From contig NZ_BMYZ01000003.1 of the NCBI RefSeq assembly GCF_014652535.1, positions 248,001 to 312,000 of the forward strand: a DNA stretch of 64,000 nt, in the 5' to 3' direction. Positions 34,476 through 44,159 of this stretch are shown here, piece by piece. Numbering within the stretch: the first letter of the stretch is position 1; each line of letters begins with the position of its first letter. The DNA comes from Cellvibrio zantedeschiae. Its GTDB lineage: Bacteria; Pseudomonadota; Gammaproteobacteria; Pseudomonadales; Cellvibrionaceae. A program made the position numbers and the translations under genes. The notes beneath the pieces were generated by a model. That model did no database searches, was not told the origin of the DNA, and saw nothing but the letters and a program-made list of their open reading frames with translations.

Positions 34476-37400
34476 ATGGTGGCGGCAAGAGTGGCGGCAG
34501 TTGGTGCTTTGATTGGTAAAGGACTAAAGAAGGGCTTGGCAGCTTTGCAATGGCTGGCGCGCGGGCTCTTCGGTGAAATGCATTGGAATCTGCCACCCTG
34601 GATGCGCTGGAGCGGTAACCACCTCACTAATGCTGGCGCTCTCATCAAACGCAAACCCAAAGCGAGCATGGCAGGCTTTGCCGCTTTAGTTGCATTAACC
34701 GCTGGCGGTCTTTTCGCCTACCAATGGTATAAACATTTACCCAAACCTGTTTACCCCCAGTGCGAAGTCAGCGCACCCGCGTTAACTACTTATCCCGACG
34801 ACAAACAAAAAATTCATCCATTGGTTCTCAAATGCAATGAATCAATCGCACCGCTGGAAGCCGTGGGAAAACCTGTCGCAAAAGGTGTGACTTTAAAACC
34901 GAAAATTGCGGGCCAGTGGGTATGGGAAAATGATCGCAAGTTGGTGTTCACGCCCGCCGCAGATTGGCCAGTGGGGCAAAGGTTTGATCTTGGTCTTGCC
35001 AAAGATAAATTGCTTGCCTCGCAAGTGCGGTTGGAAAAATACGATTACGAATTTAAAACCGCACCCTTCACCGTACAAATTACTGAAAACCAGTTCTACC
35101 AGGACCCTACTGATCCAGCCCAGAAAAAACTGGTGGCTAACGTGCATTTTAGCCACAGCGTTAATACCGAAGAATTTGAAAAACACGTTCAGCTTTCCTT
35201 AGCGAAAGACGCAGCCTTTTTAGGTTTAAGTAACGACTCAACGGGTTTTACCGTTAATTACGACAAACTAAAACTCAATGCTTACATCCATTCGCACAGC
35301 TTAAGTTTGCCGCGCGAAGACACCCCCATGACGCTCACCTTGAAAAAGGGCATTCACGCCAGCCGCGGTGGCGATGGTACCAGCGACGATCTAAGCAGCA
35401 ATATCACCATTCCGGGTCGCTACAGTTTGCGTTTTAATAATTTCGGTATGATTTTGGCGGACAACGAAAAACTGGAGCCGGAACAAGTACTGATTTTTAA
35501 CAGCAACGCACCCGTGACCGACAGCAGCCTCGATAAAAAAATCAAAGCCTGGGTGCTACCCGAATTTCATCCTGACGAAAAAATCCAGATTTCACGCAAG
35601 TATCCGTTTAATTGGCGCAGTGATTATGTGGATCAAAAAATTCTCGCGGGCGCAGAACCTTTACCCTTAAATTTATTACCTAGCGATGATTCGCAACAGG
35701 CGCTGCATAGCTATCAATTTAAAGCGCCGGTCGGGCGTTATATTTACGTAGAAGTTGCGCCCGGCATTATCGCTGTGGGCGGCACCCAATCTCCACAGGC
35801 CAGTGTTGAGGTGTTCCGCGTAAAACCCTATGAAAGTTCGCTCAAATTGTTGGGCGATGGTGTGATTCTAGGCTTGAATGGTGAGCGCAAAATCGGTTTT
35901 GTCAGCCGTGCGCTAGACGCCGTGGAATTGGAAGTTGGCCGCTTACTGCCCAACCAGCTACACCAGTTATTGGCGCAAACCGGCGGCGAATTAAATATTC
36001 CCGGCGACTATGAAGGTTGGCAGGAAGACCGCATCGTAGAGCGTTTTTCTGAGGTTCGCCCCACGCTAGGTAACGCACCCGGCAAACCGGTTTACGACAA
36101 TCTTGATTTGAGCGGTTACTTCAAATCCGATAGCCCCGGTCATTCCAAATTGGGCATATTCCTGGTGCGCTCCAAAGGTTTAACCCTGAATGACCAAACC
36201 AAAAAGGGCTCGCAAACTCGCAAGGATTACAACAATACCGATAAGCGCGATGGCCGCCTCTTGCTGGTGACCGATCTGGGTATTTTGGTTAAAACCAACA
36301 AAGACGGTAGCCAAAATGTCTACGTGCAATCCATTTCAAAAGGTGAGCCAGTTGCTGGCGCGCGGGTGGAGTTGATTGGCCGCAACGGCCTTGCGCTGGA
36401 AACGCGCACTACAGATGCCAGCGGTAAGGTCGAGCTGCCCAAGTTTTCAGATCAGTATCGCCGCGAAAAAACACCGCTGTTGATTCTGGCTCGCCACGAC
36501 GAGGATATGTCCTTCCTGCCTTACAACAACTACAGCCGCCGCCTGAATTTCTCGCGCTTTGATACGGGCGGAGTGGACACTGAAATCGACCCTAACAGTT
36601 TGAGCAGCTACATCTTTAGCGACCGCGGTTTGTACCGCCCCGGCGAAGAAATTCATTTGGGCAATATTGTGCGCACCCAGGATTGGAAAAGTGCGCTGGA
36701 AGGCGTACCGCTAGAATTGGAAATACTCGACCCACGCGGTATGCAGGCTTATCGTCAGGCGTTTAATGCTAAAGCGACCGGCTTCAACGAATTCAGTTGG
36801 AAGCCATCGGTGAGTGCGCCAACGGGTACTTATAGCGCTATGGTTTATCTGGTGAAAAGCGGGCATCGCGACCGCATGTTAGGCAGCACGACCATTAAGG
36901 TTCAAGAGTTTGAGCCGGATCGTTTGAAAGTTACCGCGAGCCTATCCGAGCAACCCGTCACTGGCTGGCTCAACCCCGATAAAGTGAAAGCTAACGTCCA
37001 GGCCATGAACCTGTTCGGCACGCCCGCCGCTAATCGACGCGTGGCGGCGTCCATGACCTTGTCGCCCACGGTACCGAGTTTTGCCGGCTACGCGGACTAC
37101 AAATTCTACGACCCCAACAAGTTTAATGAAGGCTCTGAACAAGCCCTGCCCGATGGGAAAACTGACGATAAAGGTCAGGCCACATTTGACCTAAGCCTTA
37201 ACCGTTTTGCTAAAGCGACCTACCGTCTCTCCATTTTGGCCCGTGTATTTGAACCCGAGGGCGGGCGCAACGTCGCCGCTGTAAGCGATGTCTTGGTTTC
37301 CAGTTCGGCCTATTTGGTCGGCGTGAAAAAGACAGACGCGGACTTAAGCTTCATCACCAAATCCAGCAAACAATCCAGCCAATGGATTGCCCTTAACCCC

Positions 37401-40400
37401 GAATTAAAAGGCCAGCAAGTCGATGGTTTGACCCTGGAATGGGTACAACGCAAATATGTGTCGGTGCTGATGAAACAAGACAACGGCACTTATAGATACC
37501 AATCACGGTTAAAAGAAACCCTGCGCGATTCGCACCCGCAAAGCCTTGCGGCCAAAGGATCTGACATTAGTTTACCCACAGACGAACCGGGCGATTTCGC
37601 ATTGGTGCTGCGCAACGCAGAGGGCCAGGAACTCAACCGTTTAAGTTATTCGGTGATTGGCCAGGGCAACCTCAGCCGTTCGCTGGAGCGCAACGCTGAA
37701 CTGCAACTCAAGCTCAATAAAACCGAGTACTCACCTGGCGATAGCATTGAGATTTCCATCCAGGCACCCTACACAGGCGCGGGTTTAATTACCCTTGAGC
37801 GCGATAAGGTTTTCGCACACCAGTGGTTCAAAACCGATACCACCAGCTCGGTGCAACACATCACTATTCCCGCCAACTTTGAAGGCAACGGCTATGTGAC
37901 CGTGCAATTTGTGCGCTCGTTAAATTCTGAAGAAGTTTTTACCAGCCCACTCTCTTACGGCGCCTTGCCGTTCAAGATGTCGCTAGCACCGCGCACGCAA
38001 GTGCTCATGCTTAAAGCGCCCGAGTTGATTAAACCCGGGGAGACTTTAGAGCTGGAATTACAGGCGCCGACCGCCAGCCAAGCCGTTATCTACGCGGTAG
38101 ATGAAGGCATACTCCAGGTTGCCCGTTACAAGGCACCTGATCCGCTCGCCTTCTTCTTCCAGAAGAGCCGGTTGGAAGTGGATTCCAGCCAAATCCTGGA
38201 TTTGATCCTGCCGGAATTCAGCCAGCTGTTGAAAGCCTCCGCACCCGGCGGTGACGGTGACGGCGCGCTTGGCCGCAACCTCAACCCCTTCAAAAACAAA
38301 CGCAAAGCCCCTGCGGTTTATTGGTCGGGCTTGGTGGATGTAAGCCCATCCGGAACCAAAGTCAGTTACAAAGTGCCGGACTACTTCAACGGTAAACTCC
38401 ATCTGTTCGCCGTGTCGGTTGACCACGACACCATTGGCGTAACCGAAGGTGGCGCAGAGGTGCGCGGCGACTTGATCATCACCCCCAATGTGCCGGTAAT
38501 GCTAGCGCCGGGCGATGAAGTGGATGTGAGTTTTGGCCTCGCCAACAACCTGAAGGCGGGTTCCGGCAAAGTCGATATCAGCCTCAAAACATCGGCTAAC
38601 ATCGAAGTCGTGGGCGATGCCAAACAAAGCCTGGATATCGCAGCCGGTAAAGAAGGCCAAGGCAGTTTCCACATACGTGCGAAAGATACACCCGGCGCAG
38701 CAACCCTGACTTTTGTAGCGACGACCGGCGCCGCAAAAGCGCAATTAGAGGAAGGTTTGAGTGTGCGCCCGGCTGCGCCCTATCGCACCGCAATAACCAC
38801 TGGCCGCACCGAGAGCGATAAAAAGCAGCTGTTGCTGACCCGCAAGCTTTACGATCCTTTCCGTACCGTAAATGTGACTGCGGCTTACACACCCTTGGCC
38901 TGGGCGAGTGGTTTGCAACAATACCTGAACGATTATCCCTATTCCTGTACTGAGCAGTTAGTGAGTATGGGCTTGCCCGCTTTGCTCTTCAGCCAGCATC
39001 CTGACCTTGGCCAACTCAAGGGCAATGGCTCGGTGAATGGTGTTATCCAAATGCTGCAAGGGCGCCAAAATGAGGAAGGTGCATTTGGTCTCTGGTCGGC
39101 CAGCACCCGTGTCGCCAACTGGCCTTCGCTCTGGGCCATTCACTATATGATTGAAGCTAAGGATCGCAATCAGCAGGTACCCCTCGGCCTATTCAACCGT
39201 TCGCAAGTGTGGCTCCACAGCATGGCACAACCTTGGGGCAACAACATGGATGAGATGCGCCAGCGCGCTTACGCCATCTACCTGCTTAGCCGTTTAGGCG
39301 TGCAAACCGGTAGTTTGTTAAGCAGCCTGCAACAGGAACTCAACTCTCGCTATCAGGATGTCTGGCCAACCGATATCACTGCTGCTTATATATCTGCCAG
39401 CCAGCACTTACTACAGCAGGTAAGTCTGGCCCAAAAGACCATCAAAACTGTGCCTTGGAATAACAAGACCTATAGCAGCGACGTCTATTACGACGCTTTG
39501 GGTCACCAATCACAATTGCTTTATATCTACGCACGACACTTTCCCGAAGCCCTGTCGAAAATCCCCACTACGGTCCTGGACGACATGGGTCAACGCCTTA
39601 GCAACCGCGAGTATTCAAGCCTGAGTGCAGCCTATCTGCTATTGGCACTGACCCAATACGGCGAAGCCGCTGCAGATCATGTCACCCAACCGGTGAAGAT
39701 AAGCGCTATAAACCTTAACGATGCCCTGCAAGCTTTAGCCAGCTCAAGTAATCTTTTAAAGAAAGCTGATATCCCCCAAAACACCAAAGGCGTGCAGTTG
39801 AACCAGGACACCAAGCTACCGCTCTTTTATAGCCTAGTTGAAAGTGGGTTTGATCAACAAAGCGCAAACCTGCCCGAAGTAAAACAAGGACTGGAAATCC
39901 AGCGTGAATACCTGGACACCACCGGTAAGCCTTTGGAGCAAATCAAAGTTGGCGAAGAGTTCCTGGTACGCCTGCGCCTGCGCACTATGAATAAAGATTA
40001 TCTTAGCCAGGTCGCAGTGGTAGATCTCTTGCCCGGCGGCGTAGAACCCGTTATCAACCGCATGGTTTTGCCCACGCCCGCCCGTGTTAATGAGGAAAGC
40101 GAAGAGCAAGTAGCTAACGAGGGGGACGAAAATGTTGAAGGCGAAGGCGATATGGAAGGCCAAGAGGAAGGTGATCAGGCGGTTGAAGACTCCGGCGAGG
40201 ACGAAGGCTCTGGCGATACACCTTTAGATCCTGATGGCGCTGCCACCACGGTCTATTACATTCCCGGCTTTAGCGGCGAACCCGGGCAATCCACCTGGCA
40301 AGCCGACTTTGCCGATTTGCGCGATGACCGCGTGGTAGTTTACGGTCACCTCACCAAAGATATGGTGACCTTCACCTACCGCGTGCGCGCCACCAACACA

Positions 40401-40499
40401 GGCTCATACCAAACCCCGGCAGCTTACGCCGAGGCCATGTACGAACCCAATTTGTTCGCACGCACCAAAGCCAGCAAGTTTAAGGTTGTGAAGCCTTAA
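34476..40499 (+). CDS. Bacterial alpha-2-macroglobulin (YfhM-type) with thioester motif
   Basis: ATG 34476 has AGGGTGGG just upstream (the frame opens at a TTG at 34404). The 2007-residue protein has an N-terminal membrane anchor (about residues 66-84) rather than a lipobox, then MG1 and further macroglobulin domains, the AVDEGILQVARY segment of the MG7/bait part, and the thioester motif Cys1491-Thr-Glu-Gln1494 in YSCTEQL, followed by an alpha-helical thioester domain. An unusual acidic stretch rich in Glu, Asp and Gly occupies about 1870-1920 before the last domain. Such proteins trap host or predator proteases in the periplasm, working with PBP1C in cell-wall repair; the pbpC gene lies 5.4 kb downstream on the same strand. 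Confidence 0.92.
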   Translation: MVAARVAAVGALIGKGLKKGLAALQWLARGLFGEMHWNLPPWMRWSGNHLTNAGALIKRKPKASMAGFAALVALTAGGLFAYQWYKHLPKPVYPQCEVSAPALTTYPDDKQKIHPLVLKCNESIAPLEAVGKPVAKGVTLKPKIAGQWVWENDRKLVFTPAADWPVGQRFDLGLAKDKLLASQVRLEKYDYEFKTAPFTVQITENQFYQDPTDPAQKKLVANVHFSHSVNTEEFEKHVQLSLAKDAAFLGLSNDSTGFTVNYDKLKLNAYIHSHSLSLPREDTPMTLTLKKGIHASRGGDGTSDDLSSNITIPGRYSLRFNNFGMILADNEKLEPEQVLIFNSNAPVTDSSLDKKIKAWVLPEFHPDEKIQISRKYPFNWRSDYVDQKILAGAEPLPLNLLPSDDSQQALHSYQFKAPVGRYIYVEVAPGIIAVGGTQSPQASVEVFRVKPYESSLKLLGDGVILGLNGERKIGFVSRALDAVELEVGRLLPNQLHQLLAQTGGELNIPGDYEGWQEDRIVERFSEVRPTLGNAPGKPVYDNLDLSGYFKSDSPGHSKLGIFLVRSKGLTLNDQTKKGSQTRKDYNNTDKRDGRLLLVTDLGILVKTNKDGSQNVYVQSISKGEPVAGARVELIGRNGLALETRTTDASGKVELPKFSDQYRREKTPLLILARHDEDMSFLPYNNYSRRLNFSRFDTGGVDTEIDPNSLSSYIFSDRGLYRPGEEIHLGNIVRTQDWKSALEGVPLELEILDPRGMQAYRQAFNAKATGFNEFSWKPSVSAPTGTYSAMVYLVKSGHRDRMLGSTTIKVQEFEPDRLKVTASLSEQPVTGWLNPDKVKANVQAMNLFGTPAANRRVAASMTLSPTVPSFAGYADYKFYDPNKFNEGSEQALPDGKTDDKGQATFDLSLNRFAKATYRLSILARVFEPEGGRNVAAVSDVLVSSSAYLVGVKKTDADLSFITKSSKQSSQWIALNPELKGQQVDGLTLEWVQRKYVSVLMKQDNGTYRYQSRLKETLRDSHPQSLAAKGSDISLPTDEPGDFALVLRNAEGQELNRLSYSVIGQGNLSRSLERNAELQLKLNKTEYSPGDSIEISIQAPYTGAGLITLERDKVFAHQWFKTDTTSSVQHITIPANFEGNGYVTVQFVRSLNSEEVFTSPLSYGALPFKMSLAPRTQVLMLKAPELIKPGETLELELQAPTASQAVIYAVDEGILQVARYKAPDPLAFFFQKSRLEVDSSQILDLILPEFSQLLKASAPGGDGDGALGRNLNPFKNKRKAPAVYWSGLVDVSPSGTKVSYKVPDYFNGKLHLFAVSVDHDTIGVTEGGAEVRGDLIITPNVPVMLAPGDEVDVSFGLANNLKAGSGKVDISLKTSANIEVVGDAKQSLDIAAGKEGQGSFHIRAKDTPGAATLTFVATTGAAKAQLEEGLSVRPAAPYRTAITTGRTESDKKQLLLTRKLYDPFRTVNVTAAYTPLAWASGLQQYLNDYPYSCTEQLVSMGLPALLFSQHPDLGQLKGNGSVNGVIQMLQGRQNEEGAFGLWSASTRVANWPSLWAIHYMIEAKDRNQQVPLGLFNRSQVWLHSMAQPWGNNMDEMRQRAYAIYLLSRLGVQTGSLLSSLQQELNSRYQDVWPTDITAAYISASQHLLQQVSLAQKTIKTVPWNNKTYSSDVYYDALGHQSQLLYIYARHFPEALSKIPTTVLDDMGQRLSNREYSSLSAAYLLLALTQYGEAAADHVTQPVKISAINLNDALQALASSSNLLKKADIPQNTKGVQLNQDTKLPLFYSLVESGFDQQSANLPEVKQGLEIQREYLDTTGKPLEQIKVGEEFLVRLRLRTMNKDYLSQVAVVDLLPGGVEPVINRMVLPTPARVNEESEEQVANEGDENVEGEGDMEGQEEGDQAVEDSGEDEGSGDTPLDPDGAATTVYYIPGFSGEPGQSTWQADFADLRDDRVVVYGHLTKDMVTFTYRVRATNTGSYQTPAAYAEAMYEPNLFARTKASKFKVVKP

Positions 40500-40511
40500 G
40501 CAAGGCAAGCT

Positions 40512-40535
40512 CGCGCCCAAACGCTCATGGGCGCG
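40512..40535. repeat. GC-rich hairpin between macroglobulin and AAA genes
   Basis: CGCGCCCA (40512-40519) and TGGGCGCG (40528-40535). It has no T run, so it may stabilise or process the transcript rather than end it. Confidence 0.5.
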
Positions 40536-40570
40536 CGAATCATTAATCTAAAAATTATTTCAGAGGCACC

Positions 40571-41884
40571 GTGGACGATAAAACATTACAGAGTTTGCAA
40601 GCGGTTTTTACAGCAAATCCAACACCGGAATTAGCACAGATTATTGCGCTGCAACTCTCTGCGCGCGGCGATTATGAAACTGCTACAACCTATTTAACGC
40701 ACTTAACCAACACCATTTCGGGTGAGGACGGAACCCGGCTTGGTGAAGCGGCGCTCAAGGCCGGTGCCTACACCAGTGCGTTACAATTTCTTAACCAGGA
40801 TGAACTTGACCATGCGTTATTGATTGTTCGCTGCAAATTGGAGCTGGGAGACTTAGACTCAGCACAAGCAAGCTACAAACAATTATTACAGGAACATCCA
40901 CATTGCGAATCAGCTGAACTCAATCGCCGTTTAAAATTATCGGCAGATAAAGAGCCGGTAAAATTGCGGGTTATTGAAAAAGCCGAGCCCGCCGAAAGTT
41001 TTGAACTCTTACAATTTAAGCGCCCTACTACCAATTTCTCTGATGTTGTTGGTTTGGAGGAGGTAAAAAAACAAATCCATAAAAAAATTATTCTTCCCTT
41101 CCAAAAACCATCCTTGTTCCAGCGTTTTAAAAAGAAAGTTGGCGGCGGCATTTTACTTTATGGTCCACCGGGTTGCGGCAAAACATTATTAGCGCGCGCA
41201 ACGGCCGGTGAATGCAAAGCGGCATTTTTTAATATTGAAATTTCCGATGTACTGGATATGTATATTGGTGAATCCGAACAAAAACTGCGTGCTATTTTTG
41301 AAAAAGCACGCAGCCAAACACCCAGTGTTATTTTCTTTGATGAACTGGAAGCTCTTGCAGGCAAACGCGAGCACACGCGTAACAGTTCACAAGCCAATAC
41401 GGTGAGCCAATTTCTAACCGAGCTGGATGGTTTTGCGCAAAATAACGAAGGCGTTTTAATTCTGGGCTCCACCAACGTACCTTGGGCTTTGGACTCCGCC
41501 TTTTTGCGTCCCGGCCGTTTTGATCGCATGTTTTTTGTGCCGCCGCCAGATAAGGTTGCGCGCAAAGCCATTCTTGAACATCACATGCAAGATCGCCCCA
41601 ATGCAGGCGATATACAATTTGATGTCATCGCCAACAAAACCTCCGGTTACTCCGGCGCAGACTTGGCTAACCTGGTGGAAATGGCAGCCGATGAAGCTAT
41701 TGACAGCACCATTACCATCGGAGAAGAAACCGCAATTTCCATGCAACATTTTAGTGAAGCCTTGTCGGACTCGCGCTCGTCAACTACCGAATGGTTAACC
41801 ACAGCGAGAAACTATGCGCGCTACGCCAATGACGGCGGTCGCTACGATGATGTATTGGAATTTATCAATAAACACGGGAAATAA
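40571..41884 (+). CDS. AAA+ ATPase with TPR-like N-terminal domain
   Basis: A 437-residue cytoplasmic ATPase starting at GTG 40571 with AGAGG upstream. Residues 1-130 are helical and repeat-like (ELAQIIALQLSARGDYETATTYL; ALLIVRCKLELGDLDSAQASYKQLLQEHP), as in TPR domains. The AAA module has Walker A GPPGCGKT (198-205), Walker B VIFFDELEAL (Asp257, Glu258), a second-region-of-homology arginine block STNVPWALDSAFLRPGRFDR and a C-terminal helical lid with SGYSGADLANLVEMAADEAI. It resembles the FtsH/CDC48/spastin branch but lacks protease or membrane domains. It may remodel or unfold a partner of this gene array. Confidence 0.88.
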   Translation: MDDKTLQSLQAVFTANPTPELAQIIALQLSARGDYETATTYLTHLTNTISGEDGTRLGEAALKAGAYTSALQFLNQDELDHALLIVRCKLELGDLDSAQASYKQLLQEHPHCESAELNRRLKLSADKEPVKLRVIEKAEPAESFELLQFKRPTTNFSDVVGLEEVKKQIHKKIILPFQKPSLFQRFKKKVGGGILLYGPPGCGKTLLARATAGECKAAFFNIEISDVLDMYIGESEQKLRAIFEKARSQTPSVIFFDELEALAGKREHTRNSSQANTVSQFLTELDGFAQNNEGVLILGSTNVPWALDSAFLRPGRFDRMFFVPPPDKVARKAILEHHMQDRPNAGDIQFDVIANKTSGYSGADLANLVEMAADEAIDSTITIGEETAISMQHFSEALSDSRSSTTEWLTTARNYARYANDGGRYDDVLEFINKHGK

Positions 41885-41887
41885 ATC

Positions 41888-42307
41888 TTGTCTACTTACC
41901 GCATTATCGACGAACCCAAAGTCAAAATAGACCAGCAACTGATTGTAAATCCGGTGGTGATTCTATTTGCCGCCATGCTGGTTCCCCTATTTGTCACCAT
42001 TCCTTTCCATGGAAAATTCTGGCTGCCTTTTATTTGGCTAATCATGAATGCTTACTTCTTGGGATCACCTACTTTTTGGCGGGAATTTTGTTATTCGCTG
42101 ATAGGTCTGTTTGCAATTGCCGGAGTTTTCATAGGTTTTGGTTACGGGATAAAAACAGAAGTGATTACGTCGCCCAATAAACTTGCACCCTATATGCGAG
42201 TATTAGTGAATGCCATTTATTTTATTGCGCTCTACTTGGTGGTATTTACCCAGTCGGTGCCATTTTCTGTCTACGAATATGTAAAACAGCAGGGCCGCCA
42301 TGAATAA
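41888..42307 (+). CDS. Small inner membrane protein of the macroglobulin array
   Basis: A 139-residue protein starting at TTG 41888, three bases after the AAA stop codon with GGGA upstream. Residues 1-22 are cytoplasmic and polar; about four membrane helices follow (24-40, 46-60, 66-86 and 103-125), and the tail ends VYEYVKQQGRHE. The tail overlaps the start of the next gene by eight bases, indicating translational coupling. No family recognised; possibly a membrane anchor for the AAA or TPR proteins. Confidence 0.7.
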   Translation: MSTYRIIDEPKVKIDQQLIVNPVVILFAAMLVPLFVTIPFHGKFWLPFIWLIMNAYFLGSPTFWREFCYSLIGLFAIAGVFIGFGYGIKTEVITSPNKLAPYMRVLVNAIYFIALYLVVFTQSVPFSVYEYVKQQGRHE

Positions 42308-43223
42308 CGATTATAAGTACGAACAAGTATGGCGACACATTGCGCACGGTCAGTTACCCAATGCAATTGAGTTGCTTAAAGAGCTGTTAGCCAATGAACC
42401 CAACTCAGCTACATACCACGGTGTGCTCGCCTATTGTTTGCTATTGCAAATGCGCATCCATGCTGCCGAATACGAATTAAAAATTGCCTTGCAGCTGGAG
42501 CCCAATACGCCTTTTTTCCACCTTGTGTATGCACGTATTTTTTATTTGCAAAATAAAGTCAAACAAGCACTGGCCGCCTGCGATCAAGCTTTGCAGCTCG
42601 ATCCGGAAAATGTGGATGTATTTGAATTAAAGTCAGATATTTTATTGGCCAATAAACATTTCAAAGAAGCTTTCGAATATATCCAGAAAATATCAGAGCT
42701 GAATCCCGACAGCGTAAAAACTGCTTTTGCTTTTGCAAATTATTACTTCCAAACCGGTGACAATGTTAAAGCCATGGGATTTACCCGCGCCGCCTTGGGA
42801 TTAGATGCACAACATCAACACGCCAATGTGCTTATGGGGCGTTTGCAATTGATAGACGGCAACATTGCCGAGGCCGAATATCACGCCCGCCTTACCATTA
42901 TGCTGAACCCTAGCTCGCGCGAAGCTCTGTCATTGTTTGCCGATGTAAAAGCCAGGAAAAGTATTTTTCTAGGCCTCTGGTGGAAGTTTAATAACTGGAT
43001 TTCACGCATGAAACCCGTCAATCAGGTAGGCGTGTTAATTTTTGGTTATGTATTTTTTAACTTGCTCTCAAATATTGTTTTCGATTTGGGTTACACCAGC
43101 GCGTCTAGCGTTGTGGATTACGCTTGGCTGGCAATTGTGGTTTATTCCTGGATTGCAATTCCAATCTATCAGCGCATGCTCAATAAAGAGATAGAAACAT
43201 TTTCGTTTAGGTCTGACTACTAG
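42300..43223 (+). CDS. TPR protein with C-terminal membrane segments
   Basis: A 307-residue protein beginning inside the end of the previous gene. Residues 15-215 consist of about six tetratricopeptide repeats (for example FFHLVYARIFYLQNKVKQAL and VDVFELKSDILLANKHFKEAF). The C-terminal 85 residues hold two hydrophobic segments (about 240-262 and 270-290), so the TPR part should be anchored to the inner membrane with the repeats on the cytoplasmic side. TPR domains bind protein partners; the partners here are probably products of the neighbouring genes. The next gene begins directly after its stop codon. Confidence 0.85.
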   Translation: MNNDYKYEQVWRHIAHGQLPNAIELLKELLANEPNSATYHGVLAYCLLLQMRIHAAEYELKIALQLEPNTPFFHLVYARIFYLQNKVKQALAACDQALQLDPENVDVFELKSDILLANKHFKEAFEYIQKISELNPDSVKTAFAFANYYFQTGDNVKAMGFTRAALGLDAQHQHANVLMGRLQLIDGNIAEAEYHARLTIMLNPSSREALSLFADVKARKSIFLGLWWKFNNWISRMKPVNQVGVLIFGYVFFNLLSNIVFDLGYTSASSVVDYAWLAIVVYSWIAIPIYQRMLNKEIETFSFRSDY

Positions 43224-44135
43224 ATGAATGCACTTATAAAAAAAATAACATGGCTGTTGAAAATGTTCGCGCTTGTTTTGCTCAGTTGTGCGCAAACCAG
43301 TTTCGCCCATCAAGTTGATGAATTCAAAGAACAGGCAAAACAAGGGAGCTGGTTGGCGTTGTTTGAGTTAGGTGCAACCTATTACGCGGGTAAAAATTTA
43401 CCTGCAGATAAATCCCAAATTCTTGCCCATTACACCAAAGCCGCCAATAGCGGCGATAAAAATGCCCAGTTCACCCTGGGCCTTATTTATGCTGAAGGTA
43501 AAATTGTGCCGCAAGATTATGTGCAAACCTTGCATTGGTACACCAAAGCGGCGGAACAAGGCGACTCCAACGCGCAATTTAATCTGGGTTTGATGTATCA
43601 CTTTGGTAAAGGCACGGCGGTGGATTATCCCCAAGCCATCGCCTGGTATGCTAAAGCCGCTAATCAAGGCGACTTAAAAGCCCAGTTGAATCTCGGTAGT
43701 TTATTTTTCCGCGGCGATAAGATTACGCAAGATTATAGCCAGGCAATTTACTGGTACACTAAGGCCGCGCAACAGGGCGACGCCAAAGCCCAAACCTATG
43801 TCGGCATCGCTTATTACGATGGCGCAGGAGTCGCAAAGGATTTTAAACTCGCGTTGGAGTGGTTGCGAAAAGCGGCCCTTCAGAATTCTAAAAATGCGCA
43901 ATTGGTGATTGGCTTTATCTACGCAAATGCCAATGGGGTTAATCGCTCGGATGTTGTAGCACTAGCAGCCCTGGATGCCGCCGATATAAAAGACAGCGCC
44001 AGTGATCGTGAAAAACTGGTTAAGCGTATGGCGCCTAAAGATATAGAAACCGCCGAAAGCCTTAAACTGGAAATGATCAAACCTAATAATTTTATCAAAG
44101 CATTGGATGATTATTTACAACAACATCCCCTCTAA
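43224..44135 (+). CDS. Sel1-repeat protein, periplasmic
   Basis: A 303-residue protein whose ATG directly follows the TAG of the previous gene. The first 25 residues are a signal peptide (LLSCAQTSFA-HQ; a lipobox-like LLSC is also present). Five to six Sel1-like repeats of 36 residues follow, recognisable by ALFELGATYYAGKNLPADKS, AQFTLGLIYAEGKIVPQDY and AQFNLGLMYHFGKGTAVDY. The last 80 residues are non-repetitive and charged. Sel1 proteins scaffold cell-envelope or signalling complexes. Export places it on the same side of the membrane as the macroglobulin and PBP1C. Confidence 0.85.
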   Translation: MNALIKKITWLLKMFALVLLSCAQTSFAHQVDEFKEQAKQGSWLALFELGATYYAGKNLPADKSQILAHYTKAANSGDKNAQFTLGLIYAEGKIVPQDYVQTLHWYTKAAEQGDSNAQFNLGLMYHFGKGTAVDYPQAIAWYAKAANQGDLKAQLNLGSLFFRGDKITQDYSQAIYWYTKAAQQGDAKAQTYVGIAYYDGAGVAKDFKLALEWLRKAALQNSKNAQLVIGFIYANANGVNRSDVVALAALDAADIKDSASDREKLVKRMAPKDIETAESLKLEMIKPNNFIKALDDYLQQHPL

Positions 44136-44159
44136 AGCTTTTTGCTTAAGGACGCAACC

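Noticed and set aside
41158-41571. Long antisense frame across the AAA gene
   Set aside because: It is a shadow of the strongly supported AAA motifs on the other strand.
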